Under the pieces are notes generated by a model, which was not told the DNA's origin, searched no databases, and was given only the letters and a program-made list of their open reading frames with translations. A stretch of 64,000 nucleotides of DNA from Undaria pinnatifida. Taxonomy: Eukaryota > Sar > Phaeophyceae > Laminariales > Alariaceae. How positions within the stretch are numbered: position 1 is the first letter of the stretch; each line of letters starts with the position of its first letter. The translations under genes and the position numbers were made by a program. The stretch is from positions 7,949,147 to 8,013,146 of the forward strand of contig JABAKD010000023.1 of the NCBI GenBank assembly GCA_012845835.1, read 5' to 3'. Positions 54,086-64,000 of the stretch are shown here, one piece after another.

Positions 54086-57000
54086 GTCAGTCTGTGGGGA
54101 CGGGGGAGGAGGAGATGGGGGGATGAGACGTAGCGAGGGTGACCGTTGCTAACCCTGTTAAGGCTGGAAGCTATATCCCACTCTAAATCCAGGTGATTTG
54201 TTCCCTAAAGCGTGTTTACGGTTGTAGAGGGGTTCTAGAGGGGTCAATGTTGGAAGAAATGTTCCACACTTAATCCAACTAGATAGTTCTCAAGCGGGTT
54301 GAGGGTAAGGAGGTGGGGGTGGGGGGGGGTGGGGGTGCACTGATTTCATGCATAATTGTAGTTTTCAGACCGTAGACCCTCGCATCCCTACGACGCCGGG
54401 AAGGAGCACGTCGGAAAAATCACCTACCAGGCAGACTTCGCGTGCAGCGGGTCGGGGGGTGAGTAGGCGAGATAAGTGGCAGACGGGGAAGTGGACACAG
54501 AGAGGGATATACGTAGGCTGCGAGGCAGGGAGACAGCTAGACAGAGATGGGACGGACGGCCCGAAAGACAGAGAATATGCGCAGAGAGATAGAGAATGAA
54601 AGGCCCACAGATGAAATATTCTGGCAGCGAGAGATAGTCGGAGGGATTCCGGTCGGCCACGTAATTTTCTTCCCTCGCTCTCTCCGCCACTCCCTACCCT
54701 CCGCAACCCACCCTTTTCCACTCCGCCTCACTCCACCCCACCCCCCGCCCCCTCTCCTTTCCCCGCATCTAACACCTCCATCGCATTAACCGCGGCCCCG
54801 GAAAATTCCGCGCCCGTAGCCCCCCCCTCCCCCCACCTCCAACCTTCACCAAACCTAAGCGCTTACGATACCCCGTGCGGATGATAGTTCCCATGCCTCC
54901 CCGCCTGATCGCTGACCCTTTCCACCCCACCTCACTCCAACCCCCCCCGACCCAGCCCCATCGGCCCCCCTTCCGACGCCCCCCCCCCCCTCCCCCCCTC
55001 CCACCACCAATAGAAATCCCGTAACTCTTCCCCCCTTCAAAGTGGGAAATAAATAAGATGGGCATTATTTAGTAGGTAACACATGAAAAAAACAGAATGA
55101 ACACCGAAATGTTGGAGGTGTCTCTATTAGGAGTAGGGACGATGCTCCGTCTTGAAGGGAACGCGTGGTCAATGGTATGGTCTAATGACTAGGGCAAGCA
55201 ACAAATGAGCACCCCCCCTCAACCTTATCGAAGCCCAAACACGTGCCGCAGAGAGATGACGGTGCTCCGGTGCCCCTCTCCTGATCACGAGTTCCCCGTG
55301 CTTCTGACTACCTTCTCACCTCACCCAGCCACATCAGCCTGCCCCCCCCCCAAAAGAGTCCCCCCTCCCAACATCAATAGGCACCCCGTAACCCCCCCCC
55401 CCCCCCCCCCCGATTTCAACCTTATATAAACCCAAACACGTCTATCGCATGCGGTAACGGTGTTCCGGCGCTGCCTATTCTGGTCCTGGGCCCCTCATGC
55501 TCCTAACTCCTCTCCACGCCACTCAGCCCTATCACCCCTCCCCCCTCCCCCGCCAGACCCCCCCTTCCCAACACCAATTCACACCCCATCAGTACCCCAC
55601 CCCCCCGTCAACCTTATCCAAACCCACACACGTATCGCAGGCGGATGACGGTGTTCCGGTGCCTCCTATTCTGGTGCTGGGCCCCCCATACTCCAAACTC
55701 CACCCCCACCCACCCAGCCCCCCCCCCGCCTCCCCGCCTCCTTGTCTCTGGAAGTAGCCATGCCGGAAATCAAATTACCTCATTGAAGCTGTCATCCATA
55801 TACAAGTTCGCCTCACAAGCGCTTCTTAGTATGATGCAGCTCAGGCATGCCACTTGCCGAACACCTCACGGCGCTTCGCGCTTGGTGCAGGCAATGTCTG
55901 CCTGGTCGGTGAAAACCCGGCATATTCAATGTCTAAACATTGCAAAGGGTCTATACCATATGGTCATACGACTATGGCCATGCATGAATATCGTGTACAC
56001 CCCCCCCTCCAAACCCCCCCTTCCCAACACCAACAGGAACCCCTTTGAGTACCCCTCCCCTCCCGTTCAACCTTATCTAAACTCGCACACGTTTATCGCA
56101 GGGGGATGACGGTGTTCCGGTGCCCCCTATCCTGGTCACGGGCCCCCCATGCTGCGGCAAGACCGAGGTGGTCAGGGCTCTGCTTGACCACAGAATCTGC
56201 TGCTACGTGTACGTGAACTGCTGCGAGGTTTTGAGCAAGAGGGGAGTGATGGAGGCCGTCCTTGAGCAAGTTGCCGGCGGGTCAAGGTAGGAGGTTTCCT
56301 GTTTTTGGAAGGGCTTTGCCGATTTTTTGGTTTGGCCGGGGGGGGGGGGAGGGGGGTAGCCGCCGGACCCAGGTACGTATTGATTGGAAGGGGTCTGTAG
56401 AGGGTTTGTTGTTTTGTGATGGAGGGGGGAGGTAGGTAGGAGGGGGTGGTAGTGGTGCTGGTGCTGGTGCTGCAGAATTGTTTGTTTTGTGGCGTATGTG
56501 TAGAACGTCGTTTTTGTACTGTTATCTCCCTCCGCTTAAACTGTGGTGGGGTATTGCTTCTGATTTTCCAAAATAATGGAAAACTTTAAGGTTCGTTCCG
56601 AAAATCACAACAAAACATCCAACACAACCTTAACTCTATATACCATAATGGAGGGCCATAGTAGTCAGGACCTACGATACACAATAAAAACCCTACATAG
56701 TCCCCTTTAATAGTCAAATTATTTGTTGAAAACGTGCTTGGTGGTAGTGGTGGTGGTGGAGCAAGTAGCGGGCGGACGGATGTGGGGGGTGCACGAAGCA
56801 GCTTTTCGAAGTTACATTTTACATGGGTTGGAAGGGGTTTATGGTGAGTTTGGTGGAGGGGGGGGGCGTTTTGTTGGGGGGGGCGGCGGTGGGTGCGGGG
56901 CGGTTGTGGTGCTGGTGGTATTTTCTGACTGACGGGGCCAATATATAAAATATCTTGGAATTAGAGAGGTGAAGACCTTCAGCAGACACATGTTACTGTG

Positions 57001-60000
57001 CTGGAGCCTGTCCTGTGACCACGGACTTGATTGTGCGAGTCAATATCTTCAGCAGACACATGCATGCTACTGCTGTAAACGTGCACCACTTTTTTTTCTT
57101 TTGCTTAAGAATCTCTTCGCATGAGATTGTGAGAAAAATCAAATTTGCGACCCGATTAACAGGTGAAGAAAAAACGGGGGGGGAAAAGTGCAAAAAATAG
57201 AAACAACGAAAAAAAAGATTTCAGTCATAAGTGGATGGGTTGAGCAGTACTGAAACTTAGAAGAAGAAAAAACAGCAACGGATAAAGTGCGGCCTCGATC
57301 GCTGCAGACGTCAGTAGTAAAAGGTCTCGCCGAGGAGAGGCCGTAATGCCTTTGCAGTAAGTCTCGTTCGTGTCAACAAAATAAATATATATATAGCATG
57401 AAAATTTAAACACGCTGCAGCTGCGATATCGAAGAGTTCGTCGAAGCTAATCTTTGGCAAGCTGTGTGTGATACTCCGATCGCGCGTATTTCTATTAGTA
57501 GGGGTATGTTCTCATCGAGGATAAAGGTCGGCGACCCCCCTCAGAACTACAGACTGTAGCTTGTACCAGGGTCAACGGGGTGCTGTTAATCAATACGTGC
57601 ACGGAAACTATAAAACCCGCTTTTGAGGGGGGGGGGACATGTAACGGCTGTGGAATGCACCAGTTTACTATGTATGTTATGTAGTCGTATGGCCGGTGAG
57701 GGGAAGGCGTGGGTTCGAAAAGGAGGGGGGGGGGAGGAGTGGAGGAGGCAGGTAAAGGGGTGGGGATATTTTCAACATTTTAATGTCGCATAAATGAATA
57801 GGAGTTTACTGCACACGTGGTGCTAGGTTTAGGCGATGATGGGGGCGGCGGGGAAGGGGAGGAGGGGGCGTACTCATTTGTTGCATGCCTTTGTGATTTG
57901 ACCATTGACCACGAATCCCTTTGGAGACGGAGCGCCGTTCCGGCTCTTAGTGGAGACACCTCCAACATTTGGGCGCTTATTACGCTTCTTCCATATACTA
58001 CATAGAAACTGTTTGCTTATCCTATCCCCGTCCTGTTTCGCCGTTTGCGGCCACCATCTATCTCCTAGGATACCGATCGTTTTCTCGCTACTCTCAAGTC
58101 TACAAAACTCTTCCATGCCACCTACGTCCTATTTCTTCATCTCCTCTGACGCATCCCGTTGCTCCTTATTCACATTCTCCCACTATGTGAGTCCTACTTT
58201 CTGTTGTTGTGCAACACGGGCACATATTTGTTGCCACGTCCTCCTCCTCCTGACTGCTGGTATATATATATATATATATATTTCTTATTTCTGGTAGGTC
58301 CAGGTCCCCTACACGAAATCGCAGTTTCAGCTTTTTCGCGAAACCCATTGGACCGTGCAGATACGTTTTCATTCAAATATCTTCCCTCACCCCCCCGTAT
58401 ATCTCTAAGTGCTTCTCCCCTTTCACGTTATTTCTTAGCGCTAGCCGTTCCCTTTCTTCTATCCTTTCTTTTACTTCTGTCTTGTACCCGCCAAACTTCT
58501 CTAAAGACAGTACTACCTTTTGTTGGTCTCCGCCTAAACCCTTCCATGTTTTCTCGACTACGTTATCCCATCTTGTTCCAGCTCGCTCTTTTGCTGTTTT
58601 CTCCCATACAGCCGTATCAACTATGGCTGGCATCGTCTTTTCTGGCATATTATTTGCTTTATTTTGCCGTTTCAACTTTCTCACGTCTCTACTTTTTTCA
58701 AGTTGGCACAGAAGGGGAGGGGTGGGGGGGGGGTTAATTGGACGTTAAAGACTATTAATACATTTGAACTATTGCTTGAACTATTGCATTAATGGCTCGA
58801 AACGTACACATATATATGTGATATCACCTGTCGGGCAGTGTTTGTGTCTCTGGCGGATTTTGATTGTTTGTCGGGCGGCGGGAGAGGTAGAGGGGGTTTC
58901 ATGGAGGGCGCGTGAACGGAGGTGGATAGCAAAATGTTCACCCTGCATTGCTAAATGGAGATGCCCAAATTTTTCGAAGATAAGCTATGAGGTCGATGGG
59001 AGCAAATTGATGTTGGTATTGTTTTCGCGTTAATGCTTCTGTATTTGGAGTGGTTTTTGATTTCCATTCAACACGAGTACGAATGGTACTTATGGTATGC
59101 TGTTGAGTTGGTGTTTCTGTGAGTACCGTGGTATGAATTAGTTGAAGGTCGGCTTTTCGAGCGGCAAAAAGAAAAAAGAAAAAAAAAGGTCATCCTACGC
59201 TAGGGGTGCAGCAGATTCTAATAATTTTCTGGGCTCCAGTCAGGAGTACCTTGATATTTCACCCGAAACACGGCTTCGAAGACATTCGGTCGCGCAACCC
59301 GACCGCCGTCTTTATGCGCCAGTCCCAAAAACAACGATTGTGCTCGTAAGGTTATTCATGCTCGCCACCACTTCCCCGGTACCGTTTCCGTTTCCGTGGC
59401 CTCTGTCAGCGTTGACCGGCGCGTGCCGAGGTAGAGGTAGCGGTTTTTAGCTGGAAGAGTGCATTCTCGGAATGGCGGGGCTCCTTAACCTAAAATTGCC
59501 GCAATTGTTAGCACTATTCTTGTATTTTTGCAATAATTTTCGATGAAAATGACCAATTTTTGATGAAAATGATCAAGGAAAATGACGAATGCATTTTTTT
59601 TTTTTCCTCGTGTGTTTTTTTCATTGGGTCGGGGTCACCCGCGAGAGTGACCCCCCTGCTCGCTGCTTGCGATACTTCTTTCGCGCTGTTTTAAGTTTCC
59701 GATACGAACTCGCCGTGGATGGTGGTAGGCTACGCCGCGCCGAAAAACCGTCGCGTGGAGTCTTTTCGTCAGTGGGGTACAGAGCCACTCGTGCGAGTTG
59801 TTGTTGTTCTCACGTTATCTCGCATAAACAATTCCGTGGTCACAGGACAGGCTCCAGTCACTCTGGAGTGGAGTAAAACCCCAGGGAAGAAACACGAAAC
59901 AAACCGGTACACGCTTATAGCTGACGCAATTCATGCCTCCGCCAGAAATATATAACAAAGTGAAATCGGAAGTGGGCTAAGCCCGCTAGTGGGAAATGGG

Positions 60001-61325
60001 TATAACATCCCCGCTACCGTACGTAGCCTTGGTCGAATCACCCACCGGTAGGCCACAAGATTGTTCACCTGGTATTAATGTGTTATTAATAGTAACATTT
60101 TTTTTTCCCCGATGCATGCTACATTAGAGGTGCACCACTCTTTTTTTGAGGTTTCTCGATTCGGGAGCTTAAGGCCTCTCCAAACAAACTGATTTGGAGA
60201 AAAAAACGAAAATGCTGCTTGTATCGTACCGGATAAAAAATCCCATGGCCTAGGTACACGACGAGAGTCCTGATTTTTTTTGCTCAACAAAATTCGCACC
60301 ATTTTGGGTCAAGGAACCGTTTCAGACCAAGGGGCAAGCTCCATCGTAGCACGCGTCTTCCCGTAACCATTGTTGTTTGGTAGAGACGTAGGGCAGGCTC
60401 CTCACGTGAGGAGCCTTACGAGGAGAACAAAAAAAAAGTTCACCCCTACCGTAGCATGTGCGTCGAGATTGTTCATCCGGTATTCATGTAATAACAGCGC
60501 TTTTAGTTCCCCCCCCCCCCTATTTCTTTCTTTTTTTTTGGGGGGGAGAGGTATAGGGGTCTCCAAGTGAGGGACGTTAACCCCTTTAGAGCCCGCAAAT
60601 CTCTCTGTGCTAAATTCAAGTTAATTTGTCCCCCTCAAAAAGGGTTTCCAGTAGTGAAGGCGTTAACATCTTTAGAGCCCCGAAGCTCTCCCTAAACTAA
60701 ATTCAGGTGAATTTGTTGAAAAAAAAGGGTTTCCAGTTGTACAGGCGTATAAACAAAATAAAGGAACAGGTGCACCTCTACCATTTTTTTTTTTTTTTTT
60801 TCGCACCCTTCTCTACTTTCCAGCTTCTGGACAAGCCGTGGTCACAGGTGTCGTCCCTTCTCCCCCCCGGTTCTTGCCTTCAATTTTTATCGCGCATAGG
60901 GTTCAGCAATCCCACTGCTCGTCGATTTTTCATCGGGTGTTGCTAACTCACGCTCTCGCGCTTTCCGCAACACCATGTAGCATGCATCGACCCGTCCGTC
61001 TCTACCCTGCAGGGAGGGCGTTCTGGAAGCGCGCCGCGTTGGCCAGCTGTTCGTGTTGCTGTGCCACGCTCGTGCGAGACAGCCACATCACGTGACAACA
61101 CACCCTGACAGCGGTGCAAGCGCGTTGGGATTGCCGTTGCCGTCGCACCTTACCTGTCACCATTTCTTGCTCGTGTTTCCCCTTTTCCTTCTTTCCGTGG
61201 CCTCTGCGTTTCGGTCACTCGCTTGCAGAGAAAGCATTCTGGAGGCGCGGCGAATTAGCCGACGGTTCGGGGAAGCCCAGAGTGATGCCGCCAATTTCGT
61301 GGAAGAAGGGGACTGGCTTCCCCAG
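53765..61325 (+). CDS. ORC5: Origin recognition complex subunit 5, first three exons
   Basis: Exons 53765-54085, 56102-56286 and 61229-61325, phases 0, 2, 0; 201 codons, continuing beyond those seen. Residues 1-90 form a basic then Gly/Ser/acidic leader. GRREQIEELALLIGE (93-107) matches the conserved start of ORC5. Exon 2 holds the strand ILVTG and Walker A GPPCCGKT (121-128, K127), then YVYVNCCEVLSKRG and MEAVLEQ, corresponding to the ORC5-specific HVFVNC-E-C-x-R-x-LLE region. Exon 3 is Arg/Glu-rich (RESILEARRISRRFGE) and less certain. ORC5 is the AAA+ ATP-binding subunit of the six-protein complex that loads MCM helicase at origins. Walker B, sensors and the C-terminal winged helix were not found before 64,000 and probably lie beyond it. 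The gene is divergent from uL24m. Confidence 0.8.
54335..54460 (-). repeat. Family E fragment in ORC5 intron 1
   Basis: CATGCATAATTGTAG, GTAGACCCTCGCATCCCTACGA and GGAGCACGTCGGAAA...ACCAGGCAGAC match the reversed family E end seen at 48540 and 61715. Confidence 0.5.
54700..55080 (+). repeat. C-rich low-complexity tract in ORC5 intron 1
   Basis: CCACCCCACCCC- and CCTCCCCCC-type sequence; nothing else seen. Confidence 0.5.
55210..55700 (+). repeat. Three broken tandem copies of the ORC5 exon 2 5' edge
   Basis: CAACCTTAT...ACACG...CGCA(G/T) followed by G(A/G)TGACGGTG(C/T)TCCGG recurs at about 55220, 55417 and 55609 before the functional copy at 56068-56101. Spacing is 197, 192 and 459 bp; the last is enlarged by a family E insertion. 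Copies 2 and 3 keep coding similarity as far as ILVLGP, then lose it before the GKT. Each unit is preceded by a C run. Confidence 0.85.
55778..55992 (+). repeat. Dispersed repeat family E, copy 3, in ORC5 intron 1
   Basis: CGGCGCTTCGCGCTTGGTGCA, CTGGTCGGTGAAAACCCGG and GGTCATACGACTATGGCCATGCA identify the family. It interrupts the tandem array just before functional exon 2. Confidence 0.75.
56102..56286 (+). CDS. ORC5: ORC5 exon 2: Walker A
   Basis: Acceptor TTTATCGCAG, donor GTAGGA, phase 0-2. GDDGVPVPPILVTG then PPCCGKTEVVRALLDH. This is the only copy of four tandem relatives that continues past the P-loop. Confidence 0.88.
56290..57420. other. ORC5 intron 2, 5' part: G-rich, no element recognised
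   Basis: G-rich stretches (56339-56356, 56840-56900) and GGTGGT repeats; CTTCAGCAGACACATG is duplicated at 56977 and 57046. Confidence 0.4.
57420..57665 (+). repeat. Dispersed repeat family G, copy in ORC5 intron 2
   Basis: GGCAAGCTGTGTGTGATACT, CCGATCGCGCGTATT and AGGGTCAACGGGGTG align with 24980-25110 on the same strand. Confidence 0.7.
57840..58740 (-). mobile_element. LINE relic, 3' part, copy 2, in ORC5 intron 2
   Basis: On the minus strand: a connecting region (KFGGYKTEVKERIEERERLA, 58460-58520), then LKLRFRVGDLDLPE and the zinc-binding C-terminus CPCC...ESRTHIVGECE (58180-58230), then KTIGILGDRWWPQTAKQDG (58025-58085). This is the usual end of LINE RT proteins. Same family as 42190-43530. 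A TATATA run (58261-58281) and frameshifts show it is inactive. It is antisense to ORC5. Confidence 0.8.
59430..60034. mobile_element. Partial family A and family B MITE fragments
   Basis: GGTAGAGGTAGCG...GGCGGGGCTCCTTAACCTAAAATTGCC (59430-59510) is the left part of a family A element. 59629-60034 carries a GGTCACCCGCGAGAGTGACCCC palindrome, GTACAGAGCCACTCGTGCGAG and the right end CTACCGTACGTAGCCTTGGTC of family B. Confidence 0.6.
60111..60357 (-). mobile_element. MITE family A, intact copy (about 247 bp)
   Basis: Termini GATGCATGCTACATTAGAGGTGCACC and GCTCCATCGTAGCACGCGTC. Interior: GAGCTTAAGGCCTCTCC, CTGATTTGGAGAAAA, CCCATGGCCTAGGTACACGACGAGAG. Confidence 0.85.
60578..60750 (-). mobile_element. 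MITE family F, two tandem copies
   Basis: Units GTTAACCCCTTTAGAGCCCG...GGGTTTCCAGTAGTGAAGGCG and GTTAACATCTTTAGAGCCCCG...GGGTTTCCAGTTGTACAGGCG, about 82 bp apart, are the reverse orientation of 9982-10151. Confidence 0.7.
60785..60971 (-). mobile_element. SINE candidate copy 2, 5'-truncated, inserted in a MITE A terminus
   Basis: The body matches 2075-2250 almost base for base over about 165 bp and ends in an A tail of about 18 on the minus strand (60785-60803). It is flanked by ACCAT on both sides (60780-60784, 60972-60976). Removing it would rejoin CACCTCTACC and GTAGCATGC, the halves of a family A terminal repeat. Confidence 0.7.
61013..61060 (+). repeat. Broken copy of ORC5 exon 3 5' edge
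   Basis: After CTCTACCCTGCAG, GGAGGGCGTTCTGGAAGCGC encodes REGVLEARRV in the same phase as RESILEARRI of exon 3, 216 bp upstream of it. It lacks the later part and a proper donor. Confidence 0.7.
61229..61325 (+). CDS. ORC5: Probable ORC5 exon 3
   Basis: Acceptor CTCGCTTGCAG, donor GTGGGC. The AG|A junction gives Arg. Encodes ESILEARRISRRFGEAQSD and AANFVEEGDWLPQ. It fits by phase and by having its own pseudo-copy nearby, but the sequence is not conserved enough to prove membership. Confidence 0.5.
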
Positions 61326-61354
61326 GTGGGCGCCCATACCGTACTAGAAAACAC

Positions 61355-62340
61355 AGCAAGAATGTCAGGAGACGGTCAGTCGAGGGAAAAGGTCCAGCGG
61401 TCACGGGTGTCAAACCGATCGTTCCACATAAAATCTAGTAGTTTGGCGTCAGTCAAGGTAGATTGTTGGAGACAAACAGCAAATATACCAGGAGACGGTC
61501 CAGTCAGTCAAGGGAAAATGTTCAGCGGTTAAGGGCGTAAAACCCACCATTCCACACTGAAATGTAGTAGTGTGGCGTCAGTCAAGATAAATTGTTGGAA
61601 ATTTGCCGTCGTTGACGGGGTGACAGCGCCATCTCCTGACAGCTGGGGTGGAAGAGCGTTGGGGAGGAAGGAGGGATATGCGGAAGGGGAGGAGTGCACT
61701 CCGTTTGGGCATGGCCGTAGTCGAATGACCATAGGCGCTCGCATCCCCACTATACCGGGGCGAAGCACGTCGGGTTTTCACCAACCAGACAGACATTGCT
61801 CGCACCAAGCGTCAAGCGCCGAGCGCCAAGCGCCGTGAGATGTCCGGGGAGTGACATGAAGGGTGGACTGCATCCTTCCAAGCACCGCTCGTAAGACGGA
61901 CTTCGGCACCTTGTGCCTACTTTCTTGCGTATGGATAACAGCGCCAATGAGCTACTTTTTTTTCTGGTGTGGCCACTCTAGAGACAGCAATGGGTGTTAC
62001 TAGGCAACTGCCTCGTGGGTACCTTACCCCATTCACACTACGTGATGCAATCATTTCCCTTGTGCGGAATTAAGGCTCGCCAACCCGCACATTATGATCA
62101 AACTCGTTAACCTTTATGGTCACCGCCAAAACAATATGGGGGGGGGGGGGGGGGGAGGAAGCACGTACTGTAGTAGCAAATAGGTCGGGAGACGATCAGT
62201 CAAGAAACACGTTCAGCGGTCAAGTCAATGGTGTAAAACCGGTCGCTACACACTAAAACCTACTAGTTTGGCGCCAGTCAAGTGAGTTATTGGAAAATTG
62301 CCGTCGGTCAAGGGGTGACAGTGCCGTCTTTTGACATTTT
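61355..62340 (+). repeat. Three diverged tandem units in the ORC5 region
   Basis: Units around 61365-61470, 61490-61640 and 62185-62335 share GGAGACG(G/A)TC(C)AGTC, CAGCGGT(C/T)A, GTGTAAAACC, TAGTAGTTTGGCG(T/C)CAGTCAAG and TTGTTGGAAA. The last two are followed by TTGCCGTCG(T/G)TGACGGGGTGACAG. A reversed family E copy (61695-61985) separates them. Confidence 0.65.
61695..61985 (-). repeat. Dispersed repeat family E, reversed copy 4
   Basis: GGCCGTAGTCGAATGACCATA, CGGGTTTTCACCAACCAGACAGACATTGC, GCACCAAGCG...CGCCGTGAG, CATGAAGGGTGGAC and TTTCTGGTGTGGCCACTC are the reverse complement of 29562-29835. This is the most complete copy. Confidence 0.8.
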
Positions 62341-62447
62341 GCTTTGAGATGCTGTACACGAGAAAGAAAAGCACGCGTCAGACACATCATGGTCTAAATC
62401 ATCTAGATCATCTAGATCGTCTACAGTTTGATTCGCGCGTAAGGTGC

Positions 62448-62538
62448 TTAACGCCTTTAAAACCGGAACCCCTTGTTGGGGACAAAAATACTTGAAATTA
62501 GTATGGGGAGGGATTTTGGGGCTCCAAAGGGGTTAAGG
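62448..62538 (+). mobile_element. MITE family F, single copy
   Basis: CTTAACGCCTTTAAAACCGG ... CTTGAAATTAGTATGGGGAGGGATTTTGGGGCTCCAAAGGGGTTAAG: inverted ends TTAACGCCTTT and AAAGGGGTTAA. Confidence 0.75.
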
Positions 62539-62715
62539 GCCACAAAGAAGTGGCACGATGAATTGCGCGACATGCACAACAATATATCAAGCAACAGACC
62601 GAAACTGGAGAAGTAGGACGGAGCATCCGTTCAGGCTCAAAACAACTTGACTTTAGTGCACAATAGAATACGTCACGAGATCAGAAAATGCGCGTGATAC
62701 CGTAGGAATCAAGTC

Positions 62716-62977
62716 CACAAACTTCGGGAAACGGTGTAAAGTCGTACTTTCTACTCTAAAACTTGTTGCCGCGACCTCGGTCGACCATATTTCAACCGGA
62801 AAAGTGACTTTCGATTGTTTTCTGTTACTTTGCGGGGAACGTAGTCCACCAACTTCGGGAAACGGTGTAAAGTCGTACTTTCTACTCTGAAACTTGTTGC
62901 CGCGACCTCGGTCGACCATATTTCAACCGGAAAAGTGGCTTTCGATTGTTTTCTGTTACTTTGCGGGGAAGGTATAT
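62716..62977 (+). repeat. 131-bp tandem duplication
   Basis: ACTTCGGGAAACGGTGTAAA starts at 62721 and again at 62852, followed by more than 120 nearly identical bases through TTTCTGTTACTTTGCGGGGAA. Only a few substitutions differ, so the duplication is recent. Confidence 0.92.
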
Positions 62978-63454
62978 GGTTAGCGATGTCAACAGAACAA
63001 GTAAACATCGTACGCACTAGCTGTGATGTTTAGCGAAGCAAAAAAACAAACCGCGCGGTAGTACGACCGGGACAGCACGAGAACGGAAGGGCCCAGTGTT
63101 TTTTAGTCAGGATTAGCGGCCAATCACCGAGGGAGGAAGCCGAATTTGAATAAAGAAGGAACAAAAAAGGCAAGCGGCTCTAACAGTAACTCCTGCATCC
63201 CCACCTGCCAGCAGATTATCTACTGCCTGATGGAAAAATTGCGACGGCTTTTCTTTTTTTGCTGCGGGAATTGTGGGTTTAGGTGGCATCTGCTGTCTTT
63301 CGATTTGGCCGTGATTGGTTCAAGTTTTGAATTTCTTTTGGGCTCATAACGACCTCGGTTTCACTTTTATTGCTGGTGCCGGCTATAAAACACACCTTAC
63401 GCGCTTATCTAACAGTAGTTATTGCCGTATCTGCCGTTGTGGAAAATTATGCTG

Positions 63455-63660
63455 GATCTGTATCTGTCGTGTACAGATCCAACCCAGGAAACGTTTTCAA
63501 GGTCTTTCATGCAGATCGTACGGATTCCACCCACTAGCATGAGATATGGATATTTCGCTGTCTCTGTAACTGTCGTGCATAGATCCAAACCCAGGAAACA
63601 TTTTGTAGGTCTTTCATGCCGACCGTGTAGCATGAGCTATAGATCATACAGATCTTCCCT
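63455..63660 (+). repeat. About 110-bp diverged tandem duplication
   Basis: TATCTGTCGTGTACAGATCC, ACCCAGGAAACGTTTT, GGTCTTTCATGCAGA and TAGCATGAGATATGGATAT-like blocks occur twice in order (63460 and 63566). Confidence 0.7.
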
Positions 63661-63849
63661 GAAATGTCTAGATTATCAAGCGGGGCTAGATGATCTGTTC
63701 GACGTTTGAGTAAAGGGAGAATGGAGCCATACTCCTAAAAGTATCCCGATTAACAAAAAAACAGACCAGCGGTGTGTGATTTCCGTACGATGTAAGAAAC
63801 TTGCACTATTTTTTTTCCGTTTTCTGTTCTTCATGGTTTTCGAATACCC

Positions 63850-63960
63850 CCCCCGGTCTCGCGCTTGGTCCACGCGACGTCTGCCTGGTCGATGAAAACT
63901 CGACGTGCTCCGTCCCGACATTGTAGGGCTTCGAGGGTCTACGGCTAACGTGAAAGGAGC
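63850..63960 (+). repeat. Family E fragment
   Basis: CTCGCGCTTGGTCCACGCGA, CTGCCTGGTCGATGAAAACTCGACGTGCTCCGT and GGGTCTACGG match family E. Confidence 0.6.
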
Positions 63961-64000
63961 ACACCTCCGTCTACAGATAGTGGAAAGCAACCACACCAGA

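Noticed and set aside
55497-55757. Proline-rich frames spanning the ORC5 exon 2 pseudo-copies
   Set aside because: They combine C-rich intron with the broken exon edges; none contains the P-loop lysine.

Overview
This is nuclear DNA from a multicellular-type eukaryote. The best guess is a brown alga or another photosynthetic stramenopile. Reasons: long GT-AG introns with GC-rich exons, a nucleus-encoded mitochondrial ribosomal protein gene, an ORC subunit gene, chromovirus, LINE, SINE and MITE remnants, and a short TTAGGG run. The clade is inferred from overall character, not from a diagnostic gene. Gene density is low: three spliced genes could be assembled by eye with consistent splice phases; the rest is repeats or unrecognised.

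Layout. 1-10,600: intergenic, with a TIR element cut by the window start, a tRNA-headed SINE, an interstitial telomere-like run and old diverged duplications. 10,624-17,220 (+): a secreted protein gene with a signal-peptide exon, three tiny symmetric phase-1 exons each encoding one four-cysteine module, and a 914-nt last exon with a VWFD/root-cap-like domain. 17,221-40,560: repeat-rich intergenic DNA with a decayed chromovirus integrase, at least ten copies of MITE family A, several copies of families B, C and D, a nested insertion with a 110-bp hairpin, and a (GGGTT)n tract. 40,561-51,293 (-): a complete five-exon gene for mitochondrial ribosomal protein uL24m (182 aa) spread over 10.7 kb; its introns hold a CAGCA array, an (AAC)n array, a LINE remnant and many broken copies of its own exons. 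53,765 to beyond 61,325 (+): the first three exons of ORC5, divergent from uL24m; the 3' part is not found in the window and probably lies past its end.

The most striking signal is a shared architecture. In all three genes, short stretches spanning an exon edge and adjoining intron have been tandemly copied, leaving broken pseudo-exons beside the intact exon. In the secreted gene the same process seems to have produced functional module exons. Many unit boundaries carry long poly-C/poly-G runs, which suggests slippage at such tracts. A second theme is that four different MITE families share a terminal core close to CTACGRTAG, suggesting related transposases. The three genes do not form a pathway; they are neighbours in a repeat-rich region.
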